Source: Palleronia sp. THAF1
GTDB lineage: Bacteria > Pseudomonadota > Alphaproteobacteria > Rhodobacterales > Rhodobacteraceae
Assembly (NCBI RefSeq): GCF_009363795.1
Contig: NZ_CP045420.1
Coordinates: 2,151,001-2,215,000 of the forward strand
DNA: 64,000 nt
Reading direction: 5' to 3'
Part shown: piece by piece, positions 20,612-29,220 of the stretch
Layout of the letters: every line of letters begins with the position of its first letter
Position numbering within the stretch: position 1 is the stretch's first letter
The notes under the pieces: model-generated
What the model was told of the DNA's origin: nothing
What the model saw: only the letters and a program-made list of their open reading frames with translations
The model's database searches: none
Made by a program: the position numbers and the translations under genes

Positions 20612-22996
20612 CTACCCGATGGAAAGGCTCTTCGCCCCCCAGATATCGGCCATATACCCCCGGATCGTCCGGTCAGAGCTGAACCAGCCAGACCGTGCTG
20701 TGTTAAGCACAGCCATGCGCGTCCAGTTGTCCGCATCCCGGTAGGCATCGTCCAGAACACGACTGGCGCGCCAGTAATCCGCGAAGTCCGATGTCACGCA
20801 GAAGTAATCCGCACCCGACAGGTTGTCGGTGATCGACTGGAATCGCTCCCCGAAGGTGCCGGCCTTGATGGCCTCAAGCGCGCGTCGCAAACGCGGATCG
20901 TCGGCAATGGCCTTCGACGCGTGATCCTCGATCTCGCGCCGCGACACCACTTCAGAGGCGGTCATCCCGAACAGGAAGAAATTATCCGCGCCCACAAGTT
21001 CGCGGATTTCCACGTTCGCCCCATCAAGGGTGCCAATGGTCAGCGCGCCGTTCAGGGCGAACTTCATGTTGCCCGTGCCCGACGCTTCCTTGCCCGCGGT
21101 CGAAATTTGCTGGCTGACCTCTGCCGCAGGGATCAGCTTTTCGGCCAGGGACACATTGTAGTTGGCCGGATAGGCCACCTTCAGCAGGTGCCCCGTGTCG
21201 GCGTCCGCATTCACAACCTCGGCCACCGCGTTGATCAGGTGGATGATCTCCTTGGCGAAGACGTAGCCCGGAGCAGCCTTGCCCCCGAACATCTTGACCT
21301 GCGGCACCCAATCACCCTGGGGCGCGTCCTTCATCTCTTGCCAAAGCGCGATGGTTTGCAGGATGTTCAGATGTTGGCGCTTGTATTCGTGGATGCGCTT
21401 GATCTGCACGTCGAACATCGCGTCCGGGTCCACCGAGACGCCACGCCCAGCCAGATACTGCGCCAAATCCACCTTGTTGGCCCGCTTTACCGCCGCATAC
21501 TGCTCGCGGAAAGAGGCGTCATCGGCCATCGGCTCCAGATCGCGCAGCTTCTCCAGATCGCCGACCCAGCCGTCACCGATCGCCTCGGTGATCAGCGCCG
21601 ACAGACGCGGATTGGCCGACAGCACCCAGCGGCGCGGCGTGATCCCGTTGGTCTCGTTCACGATGCGGTTCGGATGTAGCCGGTTCAGTTCTTCAAACAC
21701 GGTCTCTTTCATAAGCCCCGTGTGCAGCGCTGAAACGCCGTTGACTTTATGCGCCATGGTGAACGCCAGCGGCCCCATGTTCACGTGCCCGTCAGAGATC
21801 AGCGTCGTCGCGCGATCGGGATGCCGCCCGGCGTGGCCCGCATCCATCGCCCGGATCAGCTGCATGTGGCGGGGCAACAGGTCGTCCATCAGATCGACGG
21901 ACCAGCGCTCCAACGCTTCGGGCAGCAGGGTGTGGTTGGTGTAGCCCAGACAGCCGCGTGCGATCTCGACGGCGCTATCGAACGTCACACCCTTTTCGTC
22001 CACCAGCAGGCGCACCAGCTCCGGCCCGGCAATCGCCGGGTGCGTGTCGTTCAACTGGATCGCCACCTTCTGCGGCAGCAGCGTCAGATCGTTATACTCG
22101 CTCTCGAACCGGCGCAGGATGTCGCGCAATGACGCTGCGGTGAAGAAGAACTCCTGCTTCAACCGCAGGCGCTTGCCGTCGTCCGTCGTGTCGTCGGGAT
22201 AGAGCACGCGCGAAATGGTCCGTGCTACGTTCTCCGGCATGGCCGCGCCGTAGTAGTCACCCGCGTTGAACGCCTCCAGATCGAAGACCTGCGGCGCGCG
22301 CGCGGACCACAGGCGTAGCGTATTGGCCCAAGCGCCCTGCCAGCCGATGATCGGCGTGTCGTAGGCCCGCGCGATCACGACCTCGGATGGCTGCCACACG
22401 GCCCGCCCGCCTAGGTCCTTCACCACGCCACCGAAGCCGATCTCATAGCTCGACTCGGGCCGCTCGAATTCCCAGGCATGGGGCTCGGTCAGCCAATCCT
22501 CGGGCGCCTCGATCTGGCGACCATCCTCGAAAGATTGTTTGAACAACCCATGCTCGTAGCGGATGCCGTAGCCATAGGCCGGACACCCGACAGAGGACAT
22601 CGACTCCAGGAAACACGCGGCCAGACGACCCAGACCGCCATTGCCCAGCGCCGCGTCGGCCTCGTCTTCCAGCACCGCTGCGGCGTCGATATCGCGTTCC
22701 TCGAAGAACGCCGTTACATCGTCCATCAGACCAAGGTTCACCGTTGCGTCTTCCAACAGACGCCCAATCAGGAACTCCATCGACAGGTAGTACACCCGCT
22801 TGCCCTGCTTGGCGTAGGTCTCACGCGTGCTGGCAAACCACGGATCCACGATCCGGTCGCGGATCGCGAAGCTTAGCGCCATGCGCCAATCGGTCAGCGT
22901 GGCGTGTTCAGCGTCCTTGCCGAAGGCATACTTCAGGTGGATCAGGATCGCATCGGCCAAGCTGTCGCTGGGTGCGGTCACGGCGATATCTTTCAT
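20612..22996 (-). CDS. glgP: Glycogen/starch/alpha-glucan phosphorylase
   Basis: GT35 phosphorylase, 794 residues, releasing glucose 1-phosphate from glycogen ends. The pyridoxal-phosphate lysine lies in EASGTGNMKFALNGALTIGT near residue 640, and YYLSMEFLIGR and NGGLGRLAACFLESM match family blocks near 70 and 120. The ATG at 22996 follows AGGAG with good spacing; a longer frame has no site. It is the first gene of the leftward glycogen run. The 147 bases upstream should carry the operon promoter, but I cannot pick out a convincing -35/-10 pair; they do contain a hairpin that belongs to the end of the esterase gene. Confidence 0.97.
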   Translation of the reverse strand: MKDIAVTAPSDSLADAILIHLKYAFGKDAEHATLTDWRMALSFAIRDRIVDPWFASTRETYAKQGKRVYYLSMEFLIGRLLEDATVNLGLMDDVTAFFEERDIDAAAVLEDEADAALGNGGLGRLAACFLESMSSVGCPAYGYGIRYEHGLFKQSFEDGRQIEAPEDWLTEPHAWEFERPESSYEIGFGGVVKDLGGRAVWQPSEVVIARAYDTPIIGWQGAWANTLRLWSARAPQVFDLEAFNAGDYYGAAMPENVARTISRVLYPDDTTDDGKRLRLKQEFFFTAASLRDILRRFESEYNDLTLLPQKVAIQLNDTHPAIAGPELVRLLVDEKGVTFDSAVEIARGCLGYTNHTLLPEALERWSVDLMDDLLPRHMQLIRAMDAGHAGRHPDRATTLISDGHVNMGPLAFTMAHKVNGVSALHTGLMKETVFEELNRLHPNRIVNETNGITPRRWVLSANPRLSALITEAIGDGWVGDLEKLRDLEPMADDASFREQYAAVKRANKVDLAQYLAGRGVSVDPDAMFDVQIKRIHEYKRQHLNILQTIALWQEMKDAPQGDWVPQVKMFGGKAAPGYVFAKEIIHLINAVAEVVNADADTGHLLKVAYPANYNVSLAEKLIPAAEVSQQISTAGKEASGTGNMKFALNGALTIGTLDGANVEIRELVGADNFFLFGMTASEVVSRREIEDHASKAIADDPRLRRALEAIKAGTFGERFQSITDNLSGADYFCVTSDFADYWRASRVLDDAYRDADNWTRMAVLNTARSGWFSSDRTIRGYMADIWGAKSLSIG

Positions 22997-23114
22997 TGCA
23001 GGTCTCCTGCGCGGAACGCGGTTAGCGGTATCGAAAAACAATTGATGCGGCCTTAAGCCAAGCGCACAAACTTGCAAGACACCTGATGCGTCAATTCACA
23101 TGAAGGTGCGTCGA

Positions 23115-23131
23115 TGCCGCATTTTGCGGCA
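23115..23131 (-). terminator. Hairpin after the esterase gene
   Basis: TGCCGC-ATTTT-GCGGCA, 6-bp perfect arms, 13 bases after the stop of the leftward esterase gene and upstream of glgP. It has no T-tract on the minus strand, so it is at best a weak or Rho-assisted terminator. Confidence 0.4.
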
Positions 23132-23143
23132 CCAGTCGGTAGA

Positions 23144-23815
23144 TCAGGCGGTATCGAGCCCCAGCCGGTCGCGAATGAACGCCAGCGCGACCTGCAGACC
23201 ATCGGGCGCAATGCCATGCGCCGTCCCTTTGGAAATATGGGCGAAGACATCCACGCCAGCGGCCTGCAACGCCTCGGCGGCGGCAGGCAAGGATGCGGGC
23301 GGCACCACATCGTCCTGATCCCCGTGGATCAGCAGGACGGGCGGACGGACCTTGATCTCATCCTCCAGTACCTCGGGCCGCAACAAACGGCCCGAAAAGC
23401 CCACAAGCGCGGCCACCGACTCTGCCCGACGCAACGCCACATGCAGCGCCATCATCGTGCCCTGTGAAAAGCCCACCAGCACCAAGCGATCCGCCGCGAT
23501 ACCCTCTTCGGCCAGCACGCCGTCGAGCCATCCGTTCAGGTCATCAACCGCCCGGTCCATCGCGACTTCGGCCTCGCCCACGTCGGACCCGTCGAGCCAC
23601 GGGATCGGGAACCACTGATAGCCCATCGGATTGACGGTCGATTGCTCCGGCGCGTCGGGGGCAAGAAATACCGTGTCGGGCAAATGCGGGGCCAGCGGGT
23701 CGGCCAATCCCAGAAGGTCCGCGCCGTCCGCGCCGTAGCCGTGCAAAAACACCACGACCGATCCTGTCTTGCCGGACGCCGACGCCCTGCGCTTGCTTGC
23801 CAATCCCCGTGCCAT
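23144..23815 (-). CDS. Carboxylesterase/phospholipase-type alpha/beta hydrolase
   Basis: 223 residues of the YpfH/carboxylesterase 2 group (PF02230-like). FLHGYGADGADL near residue 25 gives the oxyanion-hole region. The nucleophile elbow is GFSQG (Ser near 114), the acid Asp is in HGDQDDVVP (near 167), and the His in GTAHGI (near 199). There is no signal peptide, so it is cytoplasmic. Natural substrate is unknown; relatives hydrolyse short acyl esters or lysophospholipids. It stands alone, between the glycogen operon and the AlkA-like gene. Confidence 0.88.
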   Translation of the reverse strand: MARGLASKRRASASGKTGSVVVFLHGYGADGADLLGLADPLAPHLPDTVFLAPDAPEQSTVNPMGYQWFPIPWLDGSDVGEAEVAMDRAVDDLNGWLDGVLAEEGIAADRLVLVGFSQGTMMALHVALRRAESVAALVGFSGRLLRPEVLEDEIKVRPPVLLIHGDQDDVVPPASLPAAAEALQAAGVDVFAHISKGTAHGIAPDGLQVALAFIRDRLGLDTA

Positions 23816-23879
23816 CGTCCGTCTCCTGTCAGGTCACTTACGCTCTAAGACGCCCGGCGCCCGGCGCGCAACATACCCG

Positions 23880-23905
23880 TTCTTTGTTTTCCCAAATACT
23901 CATCC
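23880..23905 (-). repeat. 3-prime element copy F after the AlkA-like gene
   Basis: On the minus strand GAGTATTTGGGAAAACAAAG, beginning about 20 bases after the stop of the glycosylase gene. It is the most divergent of the six copies, keeps the GTATTT and GGAA-A core, and lacks a strong palindrome. Confidence 0.45.
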
Positions 23906-23924
23906 ACAGCCCGCCACGCGCGGC

Positions 23925-24560
23925 TCAAACGACCCCTTCGCGCGCCTTCGCCACCGCATACCACGCCCACAAGCCTCGGGCCGCGACACCGCGCCAAGGC
24001 CGCCACGTCTCTGCCATCTCGCGCAGCGCCTTCTCGGAAGGTCGCGTGTCCAGCCCATACAGCATCCGCGCCGCCTCTTGCAGCGCCAGATCGCCCGCCG
24101 GGAACACGTCGGCCCGGCCAAGACTGAACAAAGCGTAGATCTCTGCCGTCCACCGTCCGATCCCAGGCACCGCGACAAGCGTATCCACCACATGGTCAGA
24201 GGGCGCATCCTGCAGCGCGTCGAAGTCGATCCCGGCCTCTGCCAGCGCCCGCACATACCGCGCCTTCGGTCGCGACAGTCCGACTGATCGCAGCTCATCT
24301 TCCGTCGCCGCCAACACCGCATCCGGCGCATGATACCCAGCCGCCTCGACCCGCGCACCGATGGCCTTTGCCGAGGCCACGCTGACCTGCTGGCTCACAA
24401 TCGCCTGCACCAACGCCGGAAAACCACCGTTCCGCAGGCGATCCGGCCAAGGCCCGGTGTCCACCCGCGCCCGCGCCATTGCCGGATCACGCGCGCCAAG
24501 CCACACCGCGCCCTCTTCGATGCAGGCCGGACCACGCAATATCCGCTCCGGCCCGCTCAC
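23925..24560 (-). CDS. DNA-3-methyladenine glycosylase II (AlkA-like, HhH-GPD)
   Basis: 211 residues, base-excision repair glycosylase removing alkylated purines. The helix-hairpin-helix/GPD signature is VPGIGRWTAEIYALFSLGRADVFPAGDLALQ (written in family order: VPGIGRWTAEIY then the catalytic Asp in PAGDLAL, near residue 155). QAIVSQQVSVASA near 50 is the usual AlkA block. The N-terminal TATA-like domain of E. coli AlkA is absent, as in many short bacterial forms. Start is GTG, overlapping the cobK stop (GTGA); frames running further upstream would lie inside cobK. Ada-like regulation is not visible. Confidence 0.92.
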   Translation of the reverse strand: MSGPERILRGPACIEEGAVWLGARDPAMARARVDTGPWPDRLRNGGFPALVQAIVSQQVSVASAKAIGARVEAAGYHAPDAVLAATEDELRSVGLSRPKARYVRALAEAGIDFDALQDAPSDHVVDTLVAVPGIGRWTAEIYALFSLGRADVFPAGDLALQEAARMLYGLDTRPSEKALREMAETWRPWRGVAARGLWAWYAVAKAREGVV

Positions 24561-25297
24561 ATCCGCCGCCTTGCCCAGGCAACGGCGCCCGCCACCGTGT
24601 CGAACCGTGTCGCTTCGGGTTGTTGCGGACGGCGGATCATCGCGACCTCGACGCCCAGTTCTCGCGCAGCATCCAGCTTTGCGCGGCTGGAGGCACCGCC
24701 CGCATTGCGCACCACCAGCCAATCCAGCCCGACGCCCGTGAACCGCGCGACCTCGCTCTCGACCGACAGAGGAGGCGTCTCCACCAGCCAATGCCCGTCC
24801 GCGAAGGGTGTCGGCACGGCGGGCGCCTTGTCGAGTTGGCGGACGAACACCCGCCGGCCTTCCATCGCGCCGAAATCGCTCAATCGCTCCCTGCCCGTGG
24901 CGATCAAAACGGTCGCGCCCTCGGGGATCATCGCCGCCGCCGCCGCCTCATCCTGTGCGAAATGCCACGTGTCGCCTTCAACGGGCCGCCATGCCGGGCG
25001 CAGAAGCTGCGCGTAATCCACGCCGACCTCTGCACAGACCCGCGCAGACCGATGAGAGATGCCGGCCGCGAAGGGATGGGTCGCGTCGATCACCATGGCG
25101 ATCCGTTCGCGCCGCAGATAGGCCGCGAAACCCTCGTCGCCGCCGAATCCCCCGATCCGCGTCACAGTGCCATAAGGCTGCGGCGCGCGTTCAGGAGCCG
25201 CGACCGACACGACGACCGACAGCCCCCGCAAAGACGAAAGCGCCGTTACCACGTGCCGCGCCTCGCGCGTGCCCGCCAATAAAAGTAGTCGCGTCAT
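24557..25297 (-). CDS. cobK: Precorrin-6A reductase
   Basis: CobK/CbiJ family, 246 residues: NADPH-dependent reduction of precorrin-6A to precorrin-6B in the aerobic cobalamin pathway. The N-terminus MTRLLLLAGTREAR carries the family dinucleotide loop GTREA, and MVIDATHPFAAGIS near 75 is diagnostic. VRNAGG near 195 is also conserved. The ATG at 25297 is preferred over an upstream TTG. No other cob gene is present here, and I found no cobalamin riboswitch upstream; the gene is instead coupled to a DNA glycosylase by GTGA overlap. Confidence 0.93.
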   Translation of the reverse strand: MTRLLLLAGTREARHVVTALSSLRGLSVVVSVAAPERAPQPYGTVTRIGGFGGDEGFAAYLRRERIAMVIDATHPFAAGISHRSARVCAEVGVDYAQLLRPAWRPVEGDTWHFAQDEAAAAAMIPEGATVLIATGRERLSDFGAMEGRRVFVRQLDKAPAVPTPFADGHWLVETPPLSVESEVARFTGVGLDWLVVRNAGGASSRAKLDAARELGVEVAMIRRPQQPEATRFDTVAGAVAWARRRM

Positions 25298-25451
25298 GCC
25301 CGTCCGTTTCAATGTTTCAGATCAGAGAGCTTATTCGCGTGCAGCCGGTCGCGGTGCCGGTGCCGCACGATCTATCAGCATCATCGCGCTCAAGGTCAAC
25401 GCCACCCGTTTGGACTTCCCATTCACTCCGGGCGGTTCTACGGCTTTCACC

Positions 25452-26657
25452 ATGGATCAGACGCCCTCCCACACCCGGCAGAATGTCGCGGTTCTCGTTG
25501 CCGCCCAAGCCCTTTTGGGAGCGCAGATGCCGATGTTGTTCGTGGTCGCGGGCCTTGTGGGTCAGACCCTTAGCCCCATCGCTTGTCTCGCCACACTGCC
25601 GATCTCGCTGATCGTTCTGGGCTCAATGCTTTCGGCGCAACCGTTATCGGGCCTCATGCAGCGCTTCGGACGGCGTGCTGGGTTCTGGACGGGTGCTGCA
25701 GCAGGCGCGACGGGGGCGGCAATCTCGGCCTACGGGCTCTGGCTGGGCAGCTTCTGGGTCTTCATCTCAGGCGCGCTTCTGTCCGGCACATTCATGTCCA
25801 GCCTCGGCTTCTACCGCTTCGCCGCCGCCGATACGGCGACCGAGTCGTTCCGGCCCAAGGCAATTTCCTACGTGCTGGCGGGCGGACTGGTGTCGGCCAT
25901 CGTCGGCCCGCAATTGGTCAAGCTGACGGCGGACGCCTTCGTCTTCCCCTTCCTCGGCACCTACCTCGCGATCATTGGCGTGAACGCCGTCGGCGCGCTT
26001 CTCTTCCTTGCCCTGCGCATCCCCGCCCCGCCCATCCCAGCCCATGACGCGCCTAAGGGCCGCAGCCGGATAGAGCTTTTAAAGACACCGCGCATCGGCG
26101 TCGCCATCATCGTTGCCATGGTATCCTACGCGCTGATGAACCTTGTGATGACCTCGACCCCGCTGGCCGTCGTCGGCTGTGGCTTCACCGCAAACCGCGC
26201 CGCGGATGTTGTTTCGGCCCACGTCTTGGCAATGTACGCGCCGTCCTTCTTCACCGGCCACCTGATCGCGCGCTTCGGCGTGACACGGATCATGGGCCTC
26301 GGCCTCGTCCTTCTGGCCAGCGCCGGTTTGGTCGCGCTGTCGGGGGTTGAGATCACCAACTTCTTCGGCGCTCTCATCCTGCTGGGCCTAGGCTGGAACT
26401 TCGGCTTTATCGGGGCGACCTCGATGCTTGCAGGCGCACACCGCCCCGAAGAGCGTGGCCGCGTTCAAGGTCTGAACGATTTTCTCGTCTTCGGCTGCGT
26501 CACCTTGGGATCTCTGGCCTCTGGTGGCTTGATGAACTGCGCGGGCGGCACGGCGGAACAGGGCTGGACGGCGGTGAACATCGCGATGGTGCCGTTCCTT
26601 GTGCTGGCGGGCGGCGCGCTGATCTGGCTGCGCATGACCCGTCCGCGCACGGCCTGA
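25452..26657 (+). CDS. Major facilitator superfamily transporter
   Basis: 401 residues with about twelve hydrophobic segments, inner membrane. The loop between helices 2 and 3 has MQRFGRRAGFW, matching the MFS motif A region, and an equivalent RFGVTRIMGLG follows helix 8. I start at the ATG ahead of DQTPSHTRQNVAVLVAAQALLG, where the first helix begins; the frame is open for 61 more codons but crosses the start of divergent cobK. No strong Shine-Dalgarno is seen. Substrate unknown; it looks like the multidrug/metabolite efflux kind. The 3-prime end converges with the squalene/phytoene-synthase-like gene. Confidence 0.85.
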   Translation: MDQTPSHTRQNVAVLVAAQALLGAQMPMLFVVAGLVGQTLSPIACLATLPISLIVLGSMLSAQPLSGLMQRFGRRAGFWTGAAAGATGAAISAYGLWLGSFWVFISGALLSGTFMSSLGFYRFAAADTATESFRPKAISYVLAGGLVSAIVGPQLVKLTADAFVFPFLGTYLAIIGVNAVGALLFLALRIPAPPIPAHDAPKGRSRIELLKTPRIGVAIIVAMVSYALMNLVMTSTPLAVVGCGFTANRAADVVSAHVLAMYAPSFFTGHLIARFGVTRIMGLGLVLLASAGLVALSGVEITNFFGALILLGLGWNFGFIGATSMLAGAHRPEERGRVQGLNDFLVFGCVTLGSLASGGLMNCAGGTAEQGWTAVNIAMVPFLVLAGGALIWLRMTRPRTA

Positions 26658-26663
26658 CCGCGC

Positions 26664-26689
26664 TTCACTGTTCCGTAAATACCTGCCCC
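26664..26689 (-). repeat. 3-prime element copy D between convergent genes
   Basis: On the minus strand GGTATTTACGGAACAGTGAA, starting about 18 bases after the stop of the leftward squalene/phytoene-synthase-like gene, with a small CCTGC-CCC-GCAGG palindrome next to it (26682-26694 region). It is seven bases after the stop of the convergent MFS gene. Confidence 0.55.
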
Positions 26690-26699
26690 GCAGGGCCGC

Positions 26700-27440
26700 T
26701 CAGCGTCCCAGCGACGTCATCCGCATCAGCCGCAGCCGCCGCATACCGTCCGGCCGCGCCAGTGTGCCAGCCTCAACGCGCTCCGGTTCGGCCACTGCGC
26801 GTTTCAGCACTGGCCCCGCCTCCCACGCTGCCAGTGCCGCAGGCCGCGCGGCTCGACCGACAGGCCTCAGCGCGTCCAGCCCCGTCTGAGCCAGCCGCTT
26901 GATCGCATCATCTGACGCGTCCGGCAAAGGTTCCAGCCCTGCCGCATGGAACGCAGGGACGGCCACCAGCCACGCCGCAATGCCACCCGCCAAACCAACG
27001 CCGCGCACGGCGTCTTCATCCGTTGCACCGAGCGTCCGCGCAGCGGCCCACATCAGCCCGCCTGCCCCCGCCGCCAGATGGCCGAGCAATTGCGCTTCCG
27101 ACACGAACGGTTCGCGCGCAATCTCCCAGCGGCGGGTATCGATCACCGGCTCCAGCAAACGCGCACCCTCTGCATCCAGAACCTGCGCCAAGGGTTCGAC
27201 CACCTCGTGCCGTCGTGGAGCTTGGCCTGCTGCGATCTCGGCCAGCGCATCGCGCCACCATTGCAGCCGAATCTCGGCGATCATCGGCTCCGCTGTCACC
27301 CAGGGCGCGCGGCTGATCTCGACGTTCATCGCGTAGATCGGAAACAGCACCGCGCGCGCCGCCGGAGGGGCCGCCATCGCGGCAAGGAACCGGTCCGCAT
27401 CGCCCGACTTCACGATCTCGGCGCAGGCGTTCAGGGTCAT
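26700..27440 (-). CDS. Squalene/phytoene synthase-like protein (NDUFAF6-like)
   Basis: 246 residues of the squalene/phytoene synthase fold. The start block MTLNACAEIVKSGDADRF and the helix PIYAMNVEISRAPW...IRLQWWRDAL match the family, but neither Asp-rich DxxxD prenyl-diphosphate motif is visible. This is the pattern of NDUFAF6 (a complex I assembly factor in mitochondria) and its alphaproteobacterial relatives, which are believed to be non-catalytic. A carotenoid role is therefore unlikely, and no crt gene is nearby. Role in complex I assembly is inference from family. Confidence 0.75.
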   Translation of the reverse strand: MTLNACAEIVKSGDADRFLAAMAAPPAARAVLFPIYAMNVEISRAPWVTAEPMIAEIRLQWWRDALAEIAAGQAPRRHEVVEPLAQVLDAEGARLLEPVIDTRRWEIAREPFVSEAQLLGHLAAGAGGLMWAAARTLGATDEDAVRGVGLAGGIAAWLVAVPAFHAAGLEPLPDASDDAIKRLAQTGLDALRPVGRAARPAALAAWEAGPVLKRAVAEPERVEAGTLARPDGMRRLRLMRMTSLGR

Positions 27441-27512
27441 GATCGGGGTCCGAAGGGAAACATGCGCATGCCATACACCTTGCCGACACGCGTTTTCGGG
27501 CGATAGGACGCC

Positions 27513-29120
27513 TCATGCATCGCGAATCAACTTCCAGCGGATCGCGTCGCACAGCGCCTCAAAACTCGCATCCACGATGTTCGCGCTAACCCCAACGGTG
27601 GACCAGCGCCGTCCCTGTCCGTCCTCGCTGTCGATGATGACGCGAGTCACGGCCTCGGTCCCGCCTTGGGTAATTCTGACTTTGAAATCAACGAGGTGCA
27701 TGTCGTCGATGGCCGACTGATACGGCCCCAGATCCTTTGCCAGCGCCTTGGCCAGCGCGTTCACCGGCCCCCGATCGCTGCCCGTCTCATCCATGGATTC
27801 GCTGACCGACTGGCGCTTCTCGTCGCCGATCTTCACCACGACAACGGCTTCGGACAGGCTGACCATCCGGTCATACTTGTTCTTCCGCCTCTCTACCGTC
27901 ACCCGGTAGCGCTTTACCTCGAAGAATTCCGGCAGTTGCCCAAGGTGACGCCGCGCGACCAACTCGAAGCTGGCCTGCGCGGTGTCATAGGCATATCCCA
28001 GATCCTCGCGCTCCTTGATCTCGGTCAGGATATCGCCCAGCCGAGCGTCACCCTTTTCGACCGTCAAACCCATATCCAGAAGGCGTGCACGCAGGTTCGA
28101 CTGGCCCGCCTGATTGGACATCGGAATGATCCGCGCGTTGCCGACCGACGCGGGATCAATATGCTCATAGGTCGTCGGATCCTTGGCGATAGCGCTGGCA
28201 TGCAGACCCGCCTTGTGCGCGAAGGCAGACGCGCCGACGTAGGCCGCGTTGTTGCGCGGCACACGGTTCAGGATGTCGTCCAGCTTGCGGGACACGCGGG
28301 TAAGGGACCGTAAACCTTCGTCTGTTACACCCGTTTCAAACTTGTCCGCGAAAGGAGGCTTCATCAGCAGCGTCGGGATCAGCGACACCAGGTTGGCGTT
28401 GCCGCACCGCTCGCCCAGGCCGTTCAGCGTGCCCTGTATCTGCCGCGCGCCGGCTTCCACCGCCGCAAGGGTGCCGGCGATGGCAAGGCCCGCGTCGTCA
28501 TGGGTGTGAATACCTAATTGGTCGCCTGGAATGCCGGCCGCGATGACATCCGACACGACCTGCGCGATCCGCCCCGGCAGCGTGCCGCCGTTGGTATCGC
28601 ACAGCACGATCCAGCGGGCCCCGGCGTCGAAGGCAGCGCGCAGGCACTCCACCGCGTAGGCCGGATCGGCGGCGTAACCGTCGAAGAAGTGCTCGGCATC
28701 GAACAGCGCCTCGCGCCCCTGCGCGACCGCGTGGGCAACGCTGGCACGGATGTTTTCGACATTCTCGTCCAGCGCGATACCCAGCGCTTGGGTCACGTGG
28801 TAGTCGTGCGTTTTCCCAACAAGGCAAACGGCAGGCGTATTCGCGTTCAAAACCTGCGCCAGAACGTCGTCATTCGCCGCCGAACGGCCCGCGCGCTTGG
28901 TCATGCCAAAGGCCGTCATCGTGGCGCGAGTGGGAGCCACGGTGTCGAAGAAGCCGCTGTCGGTCGGATTCGCGCCGGGCCAGCCGCCTTCGATGTAATC
29001 GACGCCCAGCGTGTCGAGCATCGCCGCAATGGCCTGCTTTTCCGCGACCGAGAACTGCACGCCCTGCGTTTGCTGCCCGTCGCGCAGGGTGGTGTCGTAC
29101 AGATAGAGGCGGTCTTTCAT
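27513..29120 (-). CDS. cimA: Citramalate synthase
   Basis: 535 residues, DRE-TIM family: condenses pyruvate and acetyl-CoA to citramalate, the pyruvate route to isoleucine. N-terminal LYDTTLRDGQQTQGVQFSV has the catalytic Arg-Asp, IEGGWPGANPTD distinguishes it from 2-isopropylmalate synthase, and HTHDDAGLA supplies metal ligands (His-x-His). The C-terminal 130 residues form a LeuA-type allosteric domain (DFKVRITQGG). The ATG at 29120 follows GGAGGT at eight bases; 18 more codons are open upstream without support. Feedback by isoleucine would be expected. The neighbouring 72 and 100-base gaps show no feature. Confidence 0.93.
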   Translation of the reverse strand: MKDRLYLYDTTLRDGQQTQGVQFSVAEKQAIAAMLDTLGVDYIEGGWPGANPTDSGFFDTVAPTRATMTAFGMTKRAGRSAANDDVLAQVLNANTPAVCLVGKTHDYHVTQALGIALDENVENIRASVAHAVAQGREALFDAEHFFDGYAADPAYAVECLRAAFDAGARWIVLCDTNGGTLPGRIAQVVSDVIAAGIPGDQLGIHTHDDAGLAIAGTLAAVEAGARQIQGTLNGLGERCGNANLVSLIPTLLMKPPFADKFETGVTDEGLRSLTRVSRKLDDILNRVPRNNAAYVGASAFAHKAGLHASAIAKDPTTYEHIDPASVGNARIIPMSNQAGQSNLRARLLDMGLTVEKGDARLGDILTEIKEREDLGYAYDTAQASFELVARRHLGQLPEFFEVKRYRVTVERRKNKYDRMVSLSEAVVVVKIGDEKRQSVSESMDETGSDRGPVNALAKALAKDLGPYQSAIDDMHLVDFKVRITQGGTEAVTRVIIDSEDGQGRRWSTVGVSANIVDASFEALCDAIRWKLIRDA

Positions 29121-29220
29121 CAGCCGACCTCCGCGCTGGAAGCCGCACCGATCCAGTGCGCACAGCCCGAGCATGGCCGAGCGATGGCAGCCGGGCCAGT
29201 CAAGTCGTCGGACAAATGCA

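Noticed and set aside
24561-24791. N-terminal extension of the AlkA-like protein
   Set aside because: It lies wholly inside cobK, and the GTGA overlap gives a normal start.
25298-25451. Cobalamin riboswitch upstream of cobK
   Set aside because: I saw no B12-box-like conserved stretch; the gap also serves the divergent MFS gene.
26700-27440. Carotenoid phytoene synthase (crtB)
   Set aside because: No DxxxD motif, short length and no crt neighbours.
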